The notes beneath the pieces are model-generated. The model did not search any database. It had not been told where the DNA came from and saw only the letters and a list, made by a program, of their open reading frames with translations. The translations under genes and the position numbers were made by a program. 64,000 nucleotides of DNA from CAVQFB01 sp963711675 (GTDB lineage Bacteria; Acidobacteriota; Terriglobia; Terriglobales; Acidobacteriaceae), in the NCBI GenBank assembly GCA_963711675.1, contig CAVQFB010000005.1, positions 290,887 through 354,886 on the forward strand, given 5' to 3'. The first letter of the stretch is position 1, and the number at the start of each line of letters is the position of its first letter. This document shows, piece after piece, positions 19,143-29,728 of the stretch.

Positions 19143-20180
19143 TTTTCTGCTCTCAGCTCTCAGCCATCAGCTTGTCGTTCTCGGCTCAACGCTGGGCTTT
19201 TAGCTCTTGGCTATTAGCTTTTTGTCCTCTCTCCTGATCCATATTTTTGCCCCATCTCCTGCCCCAATCTGTTTGTCATTCCGAACCGGCTTCAGCCTGG
19301 GAGGAATCTGCATTTCGGGGATTACCATGCAGCATTTCGCTGTGAGATTTCTTGGCGCGGAGTGGGGTACCCCCTCCCCCCTTGTGTCTGCAAAATCTAG
19401 AAAACAAAAGGCCGGCACAGACGACAGGCTCCAAATCTTTGGGTCTAAAGATTTTAGAGGCAAAATCTAGAGGACAAAGCTCTTAGCTTATAGCTACTAG
19501 CTTAATACTGTTGTTCTCTATGGGCTAAGTTGTCAAAGAGCGAGTATTGCTGGATTGAAGCTTGACGCGGGAAGGAGAGCGTCGTCAAGGAAGTGGGTCA
19601 CGGAGAAATGTGAGAGGCAGGCGGGAAATCGGGTGCGTGTGTGATCGGGCTATCCGGTGATTTAGCGGGCGGAACTCTCCGCGATGTGGGACTCACACAC
19701 ACACCCCACCATGACCAAGATGCGTGAGCGGCCGCCTGCGTGAACGATACCATCACCCGCCCCTTGCAAAAGGCGCAAGGAGCGGGGCACCCCATCTCCA
19801 ATTCTGACGAGTGCTTCGAGAGAGCTTCCACAACGTAATGCCTGGGCCACCCGGCACCTCCTCCGTCAATTTCAAGGAGTCCTCCGAGATATACTGCTGC
19901 GCGAAAAGCTCTGGGTACCCCCCTTTCAGTGCTCCGCGTCCCGGTTTGGAATGAGGTCGCGCAGGCATAAATGGGCACACTGCCACTGCTTCGAGAATGT
20001 GGTAGTAGTAGAAGACGTCGTGCTACGTTAGTTGGCTTCAGGCGACTACGAAGCTGGACGGTGAAGTTCATCGGCGGTTGAACATCCAGGGCAAGTGGGA
20101 GTCGGATTCTCAACTCTCCTCCACCAAGGCGGAGTTTCCGCCGAGCCGATCCATCATTCATTATTATTATCAGGGGCCAA
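19143..20180. other. Gene-free intergenic region with repeats
   Basis: About 1 kb with no supported gene. It begins with simple-word repeats of the type AGCTCTTGGCTATTAGC (19198 on, and again near 19480), a type also found around 61.4 kb. A tract near 19273 reads like a degraded dispersed repeat. A hairpin repeat (separate entry) lies at 19744. The sequence just before 20181 provides an AGGGG site for the TonB receptor. Long open frames on the minus strand here lack protein-like composition. Confidence 0.6.
19744..19803. repeat. Dispersed palindromic repeat, family 1, copy 1
   Basis: The core GCCCCTTGC, a short A-rich loop, then GCAAGGAGCGGGGC folds into a hairpin. The same sequence with small differences recurs at 25741, and both are followed by CTCCAATT. 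Both copies sit in gene-free DNA downstream of repeat-rich tracts. It looks like a REP-type element; mobility is unknown. Confidence 0.7.
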
Positions 20181-23100
20181 ATGCGAAGGGTGTCGATCAT
20201 TCAAGCAAGCGAGAGAATGCTTCGGGCGGTCACTCGTGCGGTCAGAGGCAGCGTTTTGGTTGTGTTAACTGGCTGCTTATGGGTGAGTGCCCAGAATGTG
20301 GTATTGACGGGCTCGCTCAGCGGACGCGTCACCGACAATAGCGGCGCGGTGGTGCCAGGCGCTTGGGTTGTCGTTCAGAGCCTTGCGACCGGTGTGAAGC
20401 TATCGGCCGAGACAAACCATGCGGGACTTTACCGGTTTCCTGTGGTCATGCCGGGCTCCTATTCCATCACGGCAAAACTCAAGGGCTTCCGAGATGTCGA
20501 GGCCCTGGTGCGAGTGCTGGTAGGAAATGCCACGTTGCAGGACATCCAGTTGCAGGTGGGAGCCGCCACAGACACGGTTCGAGTGAATGGGACGACGCCC
20601 CTGTTACGTCCCACGGAATCCTCCGCCAGCACGGTGCTGGAGCGATCGCTGATTGGGGAACTGCCGCTCAATGGACGAAAATACACCGACTTTATGACTC
20701 TCACCCCGAATACCAGCTACGACGGCGACACCGGCCTGGTGAGTATTGCCGGACAGCAGGGCGGAGAGGATTCAGGATACGCCAATGGAAATGGCTCCAG
20801 CGCCTTCACCGTGGACGGAACCAACGCGACCAGCAACTACTTCGCCGACATTGAAGGCCGTTACCGCATCCCGTATTTATATGGCGAGAACGCGATCCAG
20901 GAGTTCCAGGTCGCGGTCAGCCCGTACTCGGCGATCTACGGCGGAGGAGCGGGCTTCGTCAATGCGGTAACCCGTTCGGGGAGCGACGCATTCCACGGCA
21001 GTGCGTTCTATTACAATCGCGACTCCGCAACGGGAGCCAACGACGCCATCGATAAAGCCAGCGGCCTTCCTAAGCCGCAAGACACTTTGCAGCAATTCGG
21101 CGGAGGAATTGGCGGGCCGATCCTTCACAGGCGTTTGTGGTTCTTCGTGGATTATGAACAACAGCTGCGGAACAATCCACTGCCGGTGATCAACCCGGCC
21201 CTGGCAACGACGCCTGCGAGCTTAGCTGCGTTCCTGGCTGCCAATTTTGGGATTCCGGCCGGGACGACGCTGCCTCCGCCGAACGGGCCGTTGCCGGTGC
21301 CGGGAACCGGCACGACGCCTGATCCGACAAATCCCGTGTACCTCCAGCAGGTGTCAAACGCGATGAGCGCGCTCAATGCCAACCTTGGCCTCAACCCAAG
21401 AAAGCGCAACGATCTGGTGATTACACCCCGCCTCGACTACCAGGCCAGTTCCCGTGACAGCCTGTTCCTCAGCTTCAATGTCAACCGGTTCAATTCCCCC
21501 GGTGGCGTCGTGACCGATCCCACGGTTGGAAATTTTGGGTTGCAAACCCTTGCTAATGCCAACGTGCATACCTTCCAAGCCAGTCTGGGATGGACGCACA
21601 CGTTCTCCTACCGCCTGCTGAATGAATTCCACGCTGCTACTTCGCAGGACAATGAGATCTCGACCCCGACCGGGTTGGCTCCCAACGCCCCTACGACGAT
21701 CCTGGATAGCCCGGCTTCCTTCATTCTGGGCAACGCACCTTTCTCTCTGGGCAGGGTCTTTGAAAGACAGTATTCTCTGGCCGATCGGCTCAATTTCGTG
21801 ATCGGCAAGCACACGTTGCAATTCGGTTTCGATATGAGCCGCGCTTGGGACGCGGACACCAACGATGGCGGCGCAGACCCGAACGCCGCTGTGCAGTTCG
21901 GGTCGCCTCTGGGCAGTTATGAATTTTCGAACCTGCAGGATTTTGCCCTCGGCAAATACAGCCTTTTCAGTCAGGCCTCGGGAAGCCCGACTTTTTCGTT
22001 TGCCGTGCCTTACTACGGGTTCTACGTGCAGGACTCCTTCCGCGTATTGCCGACGTTGACCCTCGATATGGGCCTGCGCGAGGACTTTCAGGTGTACCCC
22101 CAACCGGCGGAAAATCCCGCATTCCCGCTCACCGGGCAGTATCCCAACCAGTTTCAACGCCTGGCGCCGCGCTTGGGATTCGCCTGGCAGCCCGCTTCGA
22201 AAACTGTCGTCCGCGGCGGATTCGGACAGTTCTACACCAATATGAACGGACTGAATTACCGCAATGCGGTGATCTCGAACGGCCTGCCGTCACAGCAGTC
22301 TTCGGCAAGTGTCAGCTATAGCTCGGGTCCGCCGAACCAGCAGGCGCCAACATTTCCGAATATTCTCCCCGCGAATTCCCCGCTGTTCGGGGCTTCTCCG
22401 AATATTTCGCTGGTCTCACCGCAATTTCGGGCGCCCTATATTTTGCAGGCGAGTCTGCAGATTGAGCGCGAGATCGCCGAGAACACAACTTTAAGCATCG
22501 GCACCATGTGGAACCACGGCGTGCATCTGCTTTCCGGCAGCGCCTATGACTTGAATCTGATGCAGTTGCAAGGGGCAACGACGTACATCATCTGCCCTCC
22601 CGGCACTACTATTCCGCCCTGCACCGGGCCAACGGCCACGCTGCCGAACATGGACAACGGTCTGCTGACGGAAGGCCGCATCAACTCCAACCTGGGACAG
22701 ATCAACGAACTGATCAGCCCCGGTCAAAACCACTACAACTCCTTTTTTGCGCAATTGCAGCGCCGTATGTCGCAAGGAGTTTCTGTGCAAGTTTCCTACA
22801 CCTTTGCCAAAAGCATCATGCTGGATGGGATGGACTTCAACAATCAGTTCAACTTCAGCAATACGCATGGGCCTTCTCTGCTCGACCAGCGGCACCGAAT
22901 CAGCTTTGCCGGCGTCTACTGGCCGGGACTGGAAAGGCTGACCCGTTCGAACGCAGGGCGCGCACTCCTCTCGGGTTGGAGGCTGAGCAGCGTCATGGAA
23001 TTCTCGTCCGGCCGTCCGTACGCGGGCTTGCTGAGTCCCGGCGTGCACCAGTTCGACTCTGTCCCTAGGAACTTGCGACGGCGCCAATAGCAATCTGAAC

Positions 23101-23499
23101 GACACCGCCTTCAACGAAGGCACTGCAAACACCGCCGGGGGCATCAATGGCGGCGGCCCCACGCCGGGGATTGGCCTGAATTCTTTCTACGGGCCATGGT
23201 TGGAACGGATCGATGTTGGGCTGGCGCGCAGCTTTCCAATCAAGGAAGACAAGGAGTTGCAGTTTCAGGTGCAGGCATTCAATGTGTTCAACCACGCCAA
23301 CTACTACGTTCAGAACGGCTCTGGGATCAACCAGTTGCAATATAACCCGGTAGGGACCAACTGCGGCGACGGGACGACGCTTAACCAGACCTGCTATCTG
23401 GTACCCAACTCTGGTCCCGGCAATTTCGGAGCGCTCCAGGAAATCAGCCCCAACGGCCTTCCCCGCGTATTGCAGTTTTCTGCACGATTCACGTTCTAG
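20181..23499 (+). CDS. TonB-dependent receptor with carboxypeptidase-regulatory-like domain (Oar-like), frameshifted near the C-terminus
   Basis: An outer-membrane protein of about 1,105 residues when rejoined. A signal peptide lies near residues 13-37. Residues about 45-125 form a carboxypeptidase-regulatory-like beta-sandwich (GRVTDNSGAVVPGAWVVVQ, GLYRFPVVMPGSYSI). A plug domain follows with ELPLNGRKYTDFMTLTPN and AIQEFQV, then a long beta-barrel containing many NxxxA and aromatic girdle residues, ending ARFTF with the C-terminal Phe expected for BAM recognition. The frame breaks near 23067, where one extra base puts a stop at 23088; the next frame continues NLNDTAFNEGT to the true end at 23499. 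These Oar-like receptors are abundant in Acidobacteria and probably import plant-polymer fragments or similar substrates, but the ligand is unknown. Confidence 0.88.
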
Positions 23500-23704
23500 A
23501 TTTCCACGCCAACGTGCTGGTGATGCGTCCTATCGCGAAGCAAAAGGTGGGGATGTTGAGCAGGTTCTCAGCGCTGCACTGTCGGAGAAATCCCAAGCTG
23601 TTCCCGCTTGCGCGCGGTCCAGTGCGTTTCAATCTCCACGACAACGTTTTTTTCGTGAGGTTAGTGGCGGAAGAGTCGCTTTAGTAGTAGGCGACCGTGG
23701 AAAA

Positions 23705-23757
23705 CCACCCTAGCGCAAAGACGCGCCAGGAAGGGCACCCCTCAGTTGGAATGGCGC
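23705..23757. repeat. Dispersed palindromic repeat, family 2, copy 1
   Basis: A copy of the CCACCCTAGCGCAAAG element, here with an altered second arm, followed by GGGCACCCCTCAGTTGGAAT. Related copies lie at 48875, 49950 and 50449. It is in the gap between the TonB receptor and the fusion protein. Confidence 0.7.
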
Positions 23758-23981
23758 TTCGCGGAACAACGAGTGAGGCAGGTCACCCGCCAATCCACTT
23801 CCCCACTTATTCGCGAATAAATTCGAGACACCCCGGCCTGACTGCAGAAGAAACACGTTTATATGCAAAGATATGCATCTTGACGAGAGGCACTTGCCAA
23901 GGTAAAAGAGTCGGCATCTCGGGCCCGTACTGTTCGTCTGGCAACAGCAATCAAAACAATCTGTCTGTGGAGGCGCCCCGA

Positions 23982-25697
23982 ATGGACCGGAAGTTTCGAG
24001 TCGCGATCCTGACTGGCGGTGACAATGCCGTCACGTGCATGAGTATCGCACCCCTGTTATCCATTCCCGAGGTGGAAGTCTCGGCCATCCTTTTCGACAG
24101 CGATACTCAGACTCTGCGCAGGCGCTACAGGAATCTAAAGCGGAATATAAAACGCGAGGGCTGGACCTACCTGCTACATCGAGCGTCTGGCGCCATTCGT
24201 GGGCGGCTCGACGACTGGGCTTCTTCGATCACGCCTCACGATGAGGTCAGATCCCTGCTTCGAAAAGCATTCCCAGAGAAGTTTCGTAGCCTGGATGATC
24301 TATCTCAAACTTCCGGAATTCCGCTTAAGAAAGTCGGCAATCTCAACAGTCCGGAAGCCGCCAGTGAATTGGGCAGGCTTAACGTTGATTTGGGCATTGT
24401 GCTTGGCACTCGGGTGCTGAAACGATCGACGTTTTCGGTTCCGCGACTGGGATCGATCAATCTCCACAAGGGGGAAGTACCGCAGTTCCGCGGAATGCCG
24501 CCGGGGTTTTGGGAACTTTACGACGGGGCGTCCACAGCGGGAACCACAGTCCATTTTGTCGACGATTCGCTGGACACGGGCGACATCGTTGGAGAGTCCA
24601 GCTTGGAGGTGCATCGCAATGACACACCGACAACCTTGCGCCGAAAGCTGGATATTTCAGGCACGGAGTTGCTGACCAAAGTAGTGAGAGAAATCGCCTC
24701 CGGAGAAATTACGCGCAAAAAGCAGGTCGGTCTCGACCTGAAGCCCAGGACTTCTCCGACGCGAGAGGAATGGATCAGGTTGCATAAGCGGCGGGGATTG
24801 AGATTGCCCGATCAAGGGATGGGCCGGGCGTTCAAGACGTTCGTCTACCTTGGGCTGTTTCATAGCCGGATCTGGCATCTGGTGAGGGCACTCCGAATCA
24901 GGAGCCGCGGCGCGATATTGCTGTATCACCGAGTTAATGACTTGTGCGACGACTGTCTGACGGCCAGTTGTGAGAGATTTGCGGAACACCTCGTTCTGCT
25001 GCGTCGATACTATTGTGTGCTCTCCAGCGCAGAACTGGTTAAGAGGGTAAGTCTCGGAACCAGACTGCCGGACCATACGGTGGCCATTCATTTCGACGAC
25101 TGCTACCGGGACGTCTATACCAACGCTGCGCGCCTTTTACACGCGGCGAGCGTTCCAGCCTGCGCCTTCGTATCCTCAGGCTTCGTAGATACGCAGAAGA
25201 AATTTGCTCATGACGAGTCAAAGTATCCGATTCCATTGGAGAATCTAACCACATCAGATTTGCGTGGGCTGCGGCAACTCAACCTGGAAATCGGCTCGCA
25301 CACGGTCAGTCATCCTAACCTGGCTTCGTGTACACCAGAACAAGCTCATTACGAAGTGACGCAAAGCAAAAAGGATCTGGAACGGCTCACCGGGAATCCG
25401 GTGCTTCTATTCTCCTATCCTTACGGCAAGCTCCTGGATGTAGGGTCGGATACAGCGCGGATCGTGGAGGAGGCTGGGTACGTGGCGATGTTTTCTGCTC
25501 ACGGTGGATACGTCGGACGGGAAACATCGTTGTTCGATCTCCCTCGCTTTGGAATCGATGACAGTTTTCGCGGACTTGAATTCCTCATGGAGATCGAAGG
25601 CTTGTCGTTTGGCCAGTTGAAACGCAAGCTGCAGAGGAATGGCACAAAGAGTCAGGCTCGTGTAGAACCCGTGAATTGCCCGCCCATGGCGGCCTAG
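23982..25697 (+). CDS. Formyltransferase-NodB polysaccharide deacetylase fusion
   Basis: A 571-residue two-domain protein. ATG 23982 is chosen because GTGGAGG lies eight bases upstream; longer upstream reading lacks a site and is repeat-derived. Residues about 5-230 are a formyl-transferase domain related to methionyl-tRNA formyltransferase and ArnA, with Asn160-Leu-His162 (SINLHKG) and Asp198 (LDTGDIV) matching its catalytic Asn-His-Asp set. Residues about 310-540 are a NodB-type deacetylase with LLYHRVN, motif 1 HFDDC (Asp372, Asp373, with Cys374 where Gly is usual), motif 2 His440-x3-His444 (SHTVSH) and motif 3 SYPYG. No membrane segments or signal peptide are seen. It probably modifies an amino sugar of a surface glycan. 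ArnA and ArnD provide a precedent for a formylation-deformylation pair, here on one chain; that reading is inference. Confidence 0.85.
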   Translation: MDRKFRVAILTGGDNAVTCMSIAPLLSIPEVEVSAILFDSDTQTLRRRYRNLKRNIKREGWTYLLHRASGAIRGRLDDWASSITPHDEVRSLLRKAFPEKFRSLDDLSQTSGIPLKKVGNLNSPEAASELGRLNVDLGIVLGTRVLKRSTFSVPRLGSINLHKGEVPQFRGMPPGFWELYDGASTAGTTVHFVDDSLDTGDIVGESSLEVHRNDTPTTLRRKLDISGTELLTKVVREIASGEITRKKQVGLDLKPRTSPTREEWIRLHKRRGLRLPDQGMGRAFKTFVYLGLFHSRIWHLVRALRIRSRGAILLYHRVNDLCDDCLTASCERFAEHLVLLRRYYCVLSSAELVKRVSLGTRLPDHTVAIHFDDCYRDVYTNAARLLHAASVPACAFVSSGFVDTQKKFAHDESKYPIPLENLTTSDLRGLRQLNLEIGSHTVSHPNLASCTPEQAHYEVTQSKKDLERLTGNPVLLFSYPYGKLLDVGSDTARIVEEAGYVAMFSAHGGYVGRETSLFDLPRFGIDDSFRGLEFLMEIEGLSFGQLKRKLQRNGTKSQARVEPVNCPPMAA

Positions 25698-25740
25698 GAT
25701 ACGAGATGCAACGGGTGCGGCAACCGGCAGGGTGATTGGT

Positions 25741-25793
25741 ACGATCACCCGCCCCTTGCAAAAAGCGCAAGGAGCGGGGCCCCCCTCCAATTC
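25741..25793. repeat. Dispersed palindromic repeat, family 1, copy 2
   Basis: A second copy of the GCCCCTTGC / GCAAGGAGCGGGGC hairpin, with CTCCAATT following as in the copy at 19744. It lies just after the fusion gene and is convergent with the papain-like gene, a position where it could help end transcription. Confidence 0.65.
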
Positions 25794-25887
25794 AAGGAGT
25801 CACTTCCAGACCTGCTCCTCCGCGAGGACCGGGCCACCCGGCCTGGGTCTCACAGACGCGTACAGAGGCATAACAGCCTTCAGGGAA

Positions 25888-26631
25888 TCAGTTCGCGACC
25901 TCGGCGAGATCGGCTTTGAGTTGCGCAAAGTTGAAACCCGGCGCAAAGCCGGCTTGCTCGGCTTCGGCCGGAAGGATGGCGTAAGCTTCATCCACGCACT
26001 CATCCCACCAGCCCCAGGTACCTTGCTGGGTATTTCCCCAGGTCAGCACGGTTACGCCGTTCGGATCGTAGGCAACGGCATAGACCGCGTGGCCGTCATT
26101 GGTCAGCGGGGCCGGCGTCCATGGCTGATGGGCGTCAAACTCCTGAATGCAGTTCTGTTGAACCTGGAACCCGAGGTAAACACCGCCAAACAGCTTGATC
26201 GCCTGCTGGACGTGAGTGTGATTCTTCGGATCGATGGCCACGTAGGTGATGATCTGATCGCCGGAAACGGGGTTCTGCCGCCAATAGCCCAGAACGTCCA
26301 GCTCGTTCAAGCCCGAGTCCACTCCTCCGGTGAGATGCATGTACAACTTGACCACCGCAGCCTTCTGCATGATTTTCTTTTTGCCGAGCAGTCCGCTATA
26401 AACGGTTTCGGCGTGCGCCAGAGCGGCGATGGTGCAGTCTCCCAGGGTATCGTTGCCATCCATGGGGAATAACTTTGTCGGATCCGTGGTCTTTAGTTTC
26501 GGATAGATACTGGTTGTCAGAACATCGTAAGTGGGAGGTGGAGCGGGAATTGCGGAGGTTAGATAGGTTTTGAAGCGCAACGTACGATAGTCAACCTTAG
26601 GTGGGTGTTTTCCAAAGCGATAGTTTGGCAT
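25888..26631 (-). CDS. Papain-like (C1/C39-type fold) hypothetical protein
   Basis: A 247-residue protein without a signal peptide. ATG 26631 has GAGAGGAG about eight bases upstream. It shows a possible cysteine-protease triad in papain order: Cys66 in DTLGDCTIAALAH, which starts a helix, His181 in NDGHAVYAVAYD, which starts a beta-strand, and Asn200 in TWGNTQQGTW with a following Trp, as in papain's NSWG. The rest matches no family recalled. It stands alone, flanked by repeats. Activity as a peptidase or transglutaminase-like enzyme is inference from motif order; a non-catalytic binding role is possible. Confidence 0.7.
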   Translation of the reverse strand: MPNYRFGKHPPKVDYRTLRFKTYLTSAIPAPPPTYDVLTTSIYPKLKTTDPTKLFPMDGNDTLGDCTIAALAHAETVYSGLLGKKKIMQKAAVVKLYMHLTGGVDSGLNELDVLGYWRQNPVSGDQIITYVAIDPKNHTHVQQAIKLFGGVYLGFQVQQNCIQEFDAHQPWTPAPLTNDGHAVYAVAYDPNGVTVLTWGNTQQGTWGWWDECVDEAYAILPAEAEQAGFAPGFNFAQLKADLAEVAN

Positions 26632-27091
26632 TTGCAGATACTCCTCTCGGGGATAAGTCCAGGACTGTGTTGAGATGCGTCTCGTGTTTCAGTTCTGGCG
26701 ATGAAACAGGAGACAGCGAGCAAAGATGACACCCGTGCAGCAGTGTCATCACCTTACTTGACGGAGCGGGCACCCTTGGGAAGTTACTTCGGGGAAGTCC
26801 GCAACATTTTGAGCCTAGCAGGTGAAGGTGTCAAGAGGCATGCGAAGGCAGTCGCTCAATTTGAAGCGTTCCGCGCCAGATCCCCGTTCGACTTCCCTCG
26901 CATACGCTCGGCTGGCTCAGGACAGGCTCTCGCTCCGCTGGAGAAAACGCGGAGCTTCGGGATGACTGTCCGATAGAATGATGGCAAATTACGCCACTAC
27001 CGTTAAGGCACCACTAATAACAACCCATTCAACAAGCGGCAGTCATGAGAATGTTCGCCAGCCTGTCTCGCAGGGTGATGGTGAAGCCGGC
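26632..27091. other. Gene-free intergenic region
   Basis: About 460 bases with no supported gene. It includes a tract near 26900 of the GCTCAGGACAGGCTCTCGC type resembling other degraded repeats in the window (near 31900 and 53285). It separates two minus-strand secreted or hypothetical genes. Confidence 0.5.
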
Positions 27092-29218
27092 CTATTGTCC
27101 GGCCGCCTTGAAAGTGGCCATCTGGCTCACCCATGGATCGGCGGAATTCAAGGGCGCGCTCACGGAGTAGGTGCCCACGGCCGCCTTGATCGCGTCTTCG
27201 GCGATGTCTCCATCATTGGTAAGAATGCGCGGCGTAAGGCCCGCGCCCGGCCCCCGAGTGGTGGTGGCAGCGACGATATCAGCGCCAAACACGAGCTCGT
27301 AAGCATACCTGGTAGTCGCCGATCCGCTGCTCGAAAGCGCACTGTTGGAGTGCGCACCAGCAGTCACGTCCAGCGGGCTGGTAGTGTTCAGACCGCTGTA
27401 TTCGAGAACACGGATGTCAGGGGTAGCCGCCGCCCGGTTGAATGTCACGGTGACGGTGTTGCTTCCGGGGTGGATGTTTGGGGCGTAGTAGATCGATTGC
27501 CTGAGTTTATTGCCGGTGGTTGGACCCACGGCCAAGTAGTAGGTATTGCCAAGACTGTCAGCTACGGATTGAACCGTGGACACGATATCGTGCCACCCGA
27601 CGACGACGATGTTCATGTTGCCTTGGGTCTGGGTTAGAGGATAGACAACCTTCACGATGGATTGAGACGATGAGGGTGTGGCCGCAGCGACCTGGATGAA
27701 ATCTATGGGCGAGACCTGGGTTCCGCAGGGGGGAGCCTTGAAGTTGGCGATTCGGGTATTACGAATCGGAGGAGGGCCGGTCTCGGTAGTAGGGAGATAT
27801 TCGTTTACATACCAGAAGGTGCAGTCGTCGACAGGGTCGACGGTCATGCTGGTGTAATCGCCCCACTCCTTGGTATTTTCCTCGTCTCCACCACCGGTCT
27901 GGATGGCAAGCTCGGTGGGCGAGAACGCCTCATTGAGGTCCCACCAGGCTGCTTTGATCCCCGGATGGCTGGAAGCGTTCGATACGCTGTAACCGACGGC
28001 GGCGTTGCCATCCTTGTCCTGAGCAATGCTGGGCATGGCGCGGAAGAGGTTCTTGTCGGGAGACAAGGTGCCACTCTGATAAACCGCCGGAGTTCCGCTG
28101 CCGCGGAGCTCATACCACCGGATTCCAGTCTGTACGCTGGTGTTCTGACCGGCGCGGACGGTGTGACTTACCAGGAATGACTCGTAGGTTCCGAAGTTCC
28201 GGTACGCCAGACGCGGCATAAGCCGGTCGCCAACCGAGTCTATGTGATAGTGGGCGTTGTTATTGGGATTGATTGCCTGTTCGGGAAGGCAATAAGTGTT
28301 GAAAATGGCCGCGGCCTGGTAGCACCCCGGTATATAGGTCGGCACTGTCAGCGGAATGTTGGTGAAGGTGGAGTTAGCCGGGGTGTTCCAATCGAGATGA
28401 AAGTCCCATAAGTTGATGGTGTTGGACGTGGTGGACTGTCCGTCGTGCGGAGGATTCTGGATGCTGACCAGAAACTCGTCACGCCCGGCGGGCGGCGGAT
28501 TGGTGCCTTCTACATCCGCCGGAATAAGGCTGTGTGAAAGAAACAGTGTGCCGCTCTGCGGAATCGGACTGGGATTGCTAAAACACTGCATGGGCCTGGG
28601 AGTGAGCCCGCTCAGCATGCTGGCTCGATCCAAGGCGCAAACCAGGCTGCCGATGGTGAGATACTTCTGGGCAACGTCCTGCAGATCGAAGGTTGCGTAG
28701 TAAGCGTCCTCCCACGTGCCAATTTTTGGCCAGTCCGGAAAATAGGTTTGGCCCTGCGAGTTGGTGCCAAGAACGGGATTCAAGAAGAATGCGTAGGTGT
28801 ACCAGGCAAGAGTGGGGGAAGTTAAGTCGTCGGTGTTGGAAATAGCAACACAGTAATAATAATTGTGGCTGGCTGGCGATGTATGTGCCGCAATCACCCA
28901 ACGCGAAGCCATGCGGTCGAAGTTAATGACGCCGTCCCCGCCGACGGCCAGGCAGTTATTTTGACCGTTGGTCGACCAGGGCGTGGTCCCAACCTGCGCA
29001 GTGGGCCACACCGGCGCGAAGGTGTTCTTGTCGTACGCCTGATAATAGACGTTAACCCATTCCATGTACTGCTTGGTACCGACCGCCCCATTGGGATCAA
29101 GGTCGAGCTGTGGATTCGCCACCTGCGAATCATCGATTCCTTCGAATGAGGTAACCGTTTGGGATTGGGCAAACGTGGAAGCCAGAAACAAAAGAAAAGA
29201 CAGGAGTACGTATCTCAT
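27092..29218 (-). CDS. Large secreted hypothetical protein
   Basis: A 708-residue protein with a signal peptide at 1-20 (LLSFLLFLASTFAQS). Residues about 20-500 contain repeated aromatic- and Asp-rich segments such as QVANPQLDLDPNGAVG, FDRMASRWVIAA and WGDYTSMTVDPVDDCTFWY, which resemble beta-propeller-like surface proteins of Acidobacteria. Residues about 505-708 look like an all-beta Ig- or jelly-roll-like module (NMNIVVVGWHD, NTVTVTFNRAA, RVLEYSGLN), which may bind carbohydrate. No catalytic motif is clear. It may be exported to the cell surface or medium. The gene stands alone between gaps of about 460 and 510 bases. Confidence 0.78.
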   Translation of the reverse strand: MRYVLLSFLLFLASTFAQSQTVTSFEGIDDSQVANPQLDLDPNGAVGTKQYMEWVNVYYQAYDKNTFAPVWPTAQVGTTPWSTNGQNNCLAVGGDGVINFDRMASRWVIAAHTSPASHNYYYCVAISNTDDLTSPTLAWYTYAFFLNPVLGTNSQGQTYFPDWPKIGTWEDAYYATFDLQDVAQKYLTIGSLVCALDRASMLSGLTPRPMQCFSNPSPIPQSGTLFLSHSLIPADVEGTNPPPAGRDEFLVSIQNPPHDGQSTTSNTINLWDFHLDWNTPANSTFTNIPLTVPTYIPGCYQAAAIFNTYCLPEQAINPNNNAHYHIDSVGDRLMPRLAYRNFGTYESFLVSHTVRAGQNTSVQTGIRWYELRGSGTPAVYQSGTLSPDKNLFRAMPSIAQDKDGNAAVGYSVSNASSHPGIKAAWWDLNEAFSPTELAIQTGGGDEENTKEWGDYTSMTVDPVDDCTFWYVNEYLPTTETGPPPIRNTRIANFKAPPCGTQVSPIDFIQVAAATPSSSQSIVKVVYPLTQTQGNMNIVVVGWHDIVSTVQSVADSLGNTYYLAVGPTTGNKLRQSIYYAPNIHPGSNTVTVTFNRAAATPDIRVLEYSGLNTTSPLDVTAGAHSNSALSSSGSATTRYAYELVFGADIVAATTTRGPGAGLTPRILTNDGDIAEDAIKAAVGTYSVSAPLNSADPWVSQMATFKAAGQ

Positions 29219-29728
29219 GAATGGGGTCCCGAAGTAGTAGGTTTCTTAGGTGGGCCAGATGCCAAGCCCGTGGGGGGATCACAACAATAGCATCACGGCA
29301 TCACCCGCGATAGAGACTAAGGTCTCATTCCGAAATGGCGGGCGGTCCCTGAGATATGACGCAGCGCAAACAGCGCGGCAGCGCCTGCAATTTCAACCAC
29401 ATAGAATTGGTGTGGGGCCTTGTCGCCCAGACAATCTGCGAATCTGATCCCGCAACCCGCATTGCTTCTGGGCTCCACGCAACGCAACTCACGCTGGCCT
29501 AGGTCTTCCTCCCGCAGAAAAAAAGAATGTGCCACATTCCCGGCGCGCGGCAACGCTTCCAGTACTCCTGCGCGAAGTTTGCAAATCTCTTACAAAGAAT
29601 TGACCAGCAATTGACCGGTTCGTGACCGATGAATGACAACGTCACAGGCCACCTTCCCTATGCTGGTCCCCTGTCGACCCAACGTACATCCATCAACCTG
29701 AGTCACCAGAAAATTGTTCGGAGGAACA
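29219..29728. other. Gene-free intergenic region
   Basis: About 510 bases between divergent genes, with no convincing coding frame. It must hold the promoters for both sides. Near its right end are closely spaced TTGACC words (29599, 29611) upstream of the TTG-started gene; these could be -35 elements, but matching -10 boxes are unclear. Confidence 0.5.

Noticed and set aside
19598..20200. A 200-residue minus-strand frame in the gene-free region
   Set aside because: It runs across the palindromic repeat and into the TonB start, with low protein character.
29317..29553. A 78-residue minus-strand frame in the gap before 29729
   Set aside because: No ribosome site, motif or protein-like pattern.
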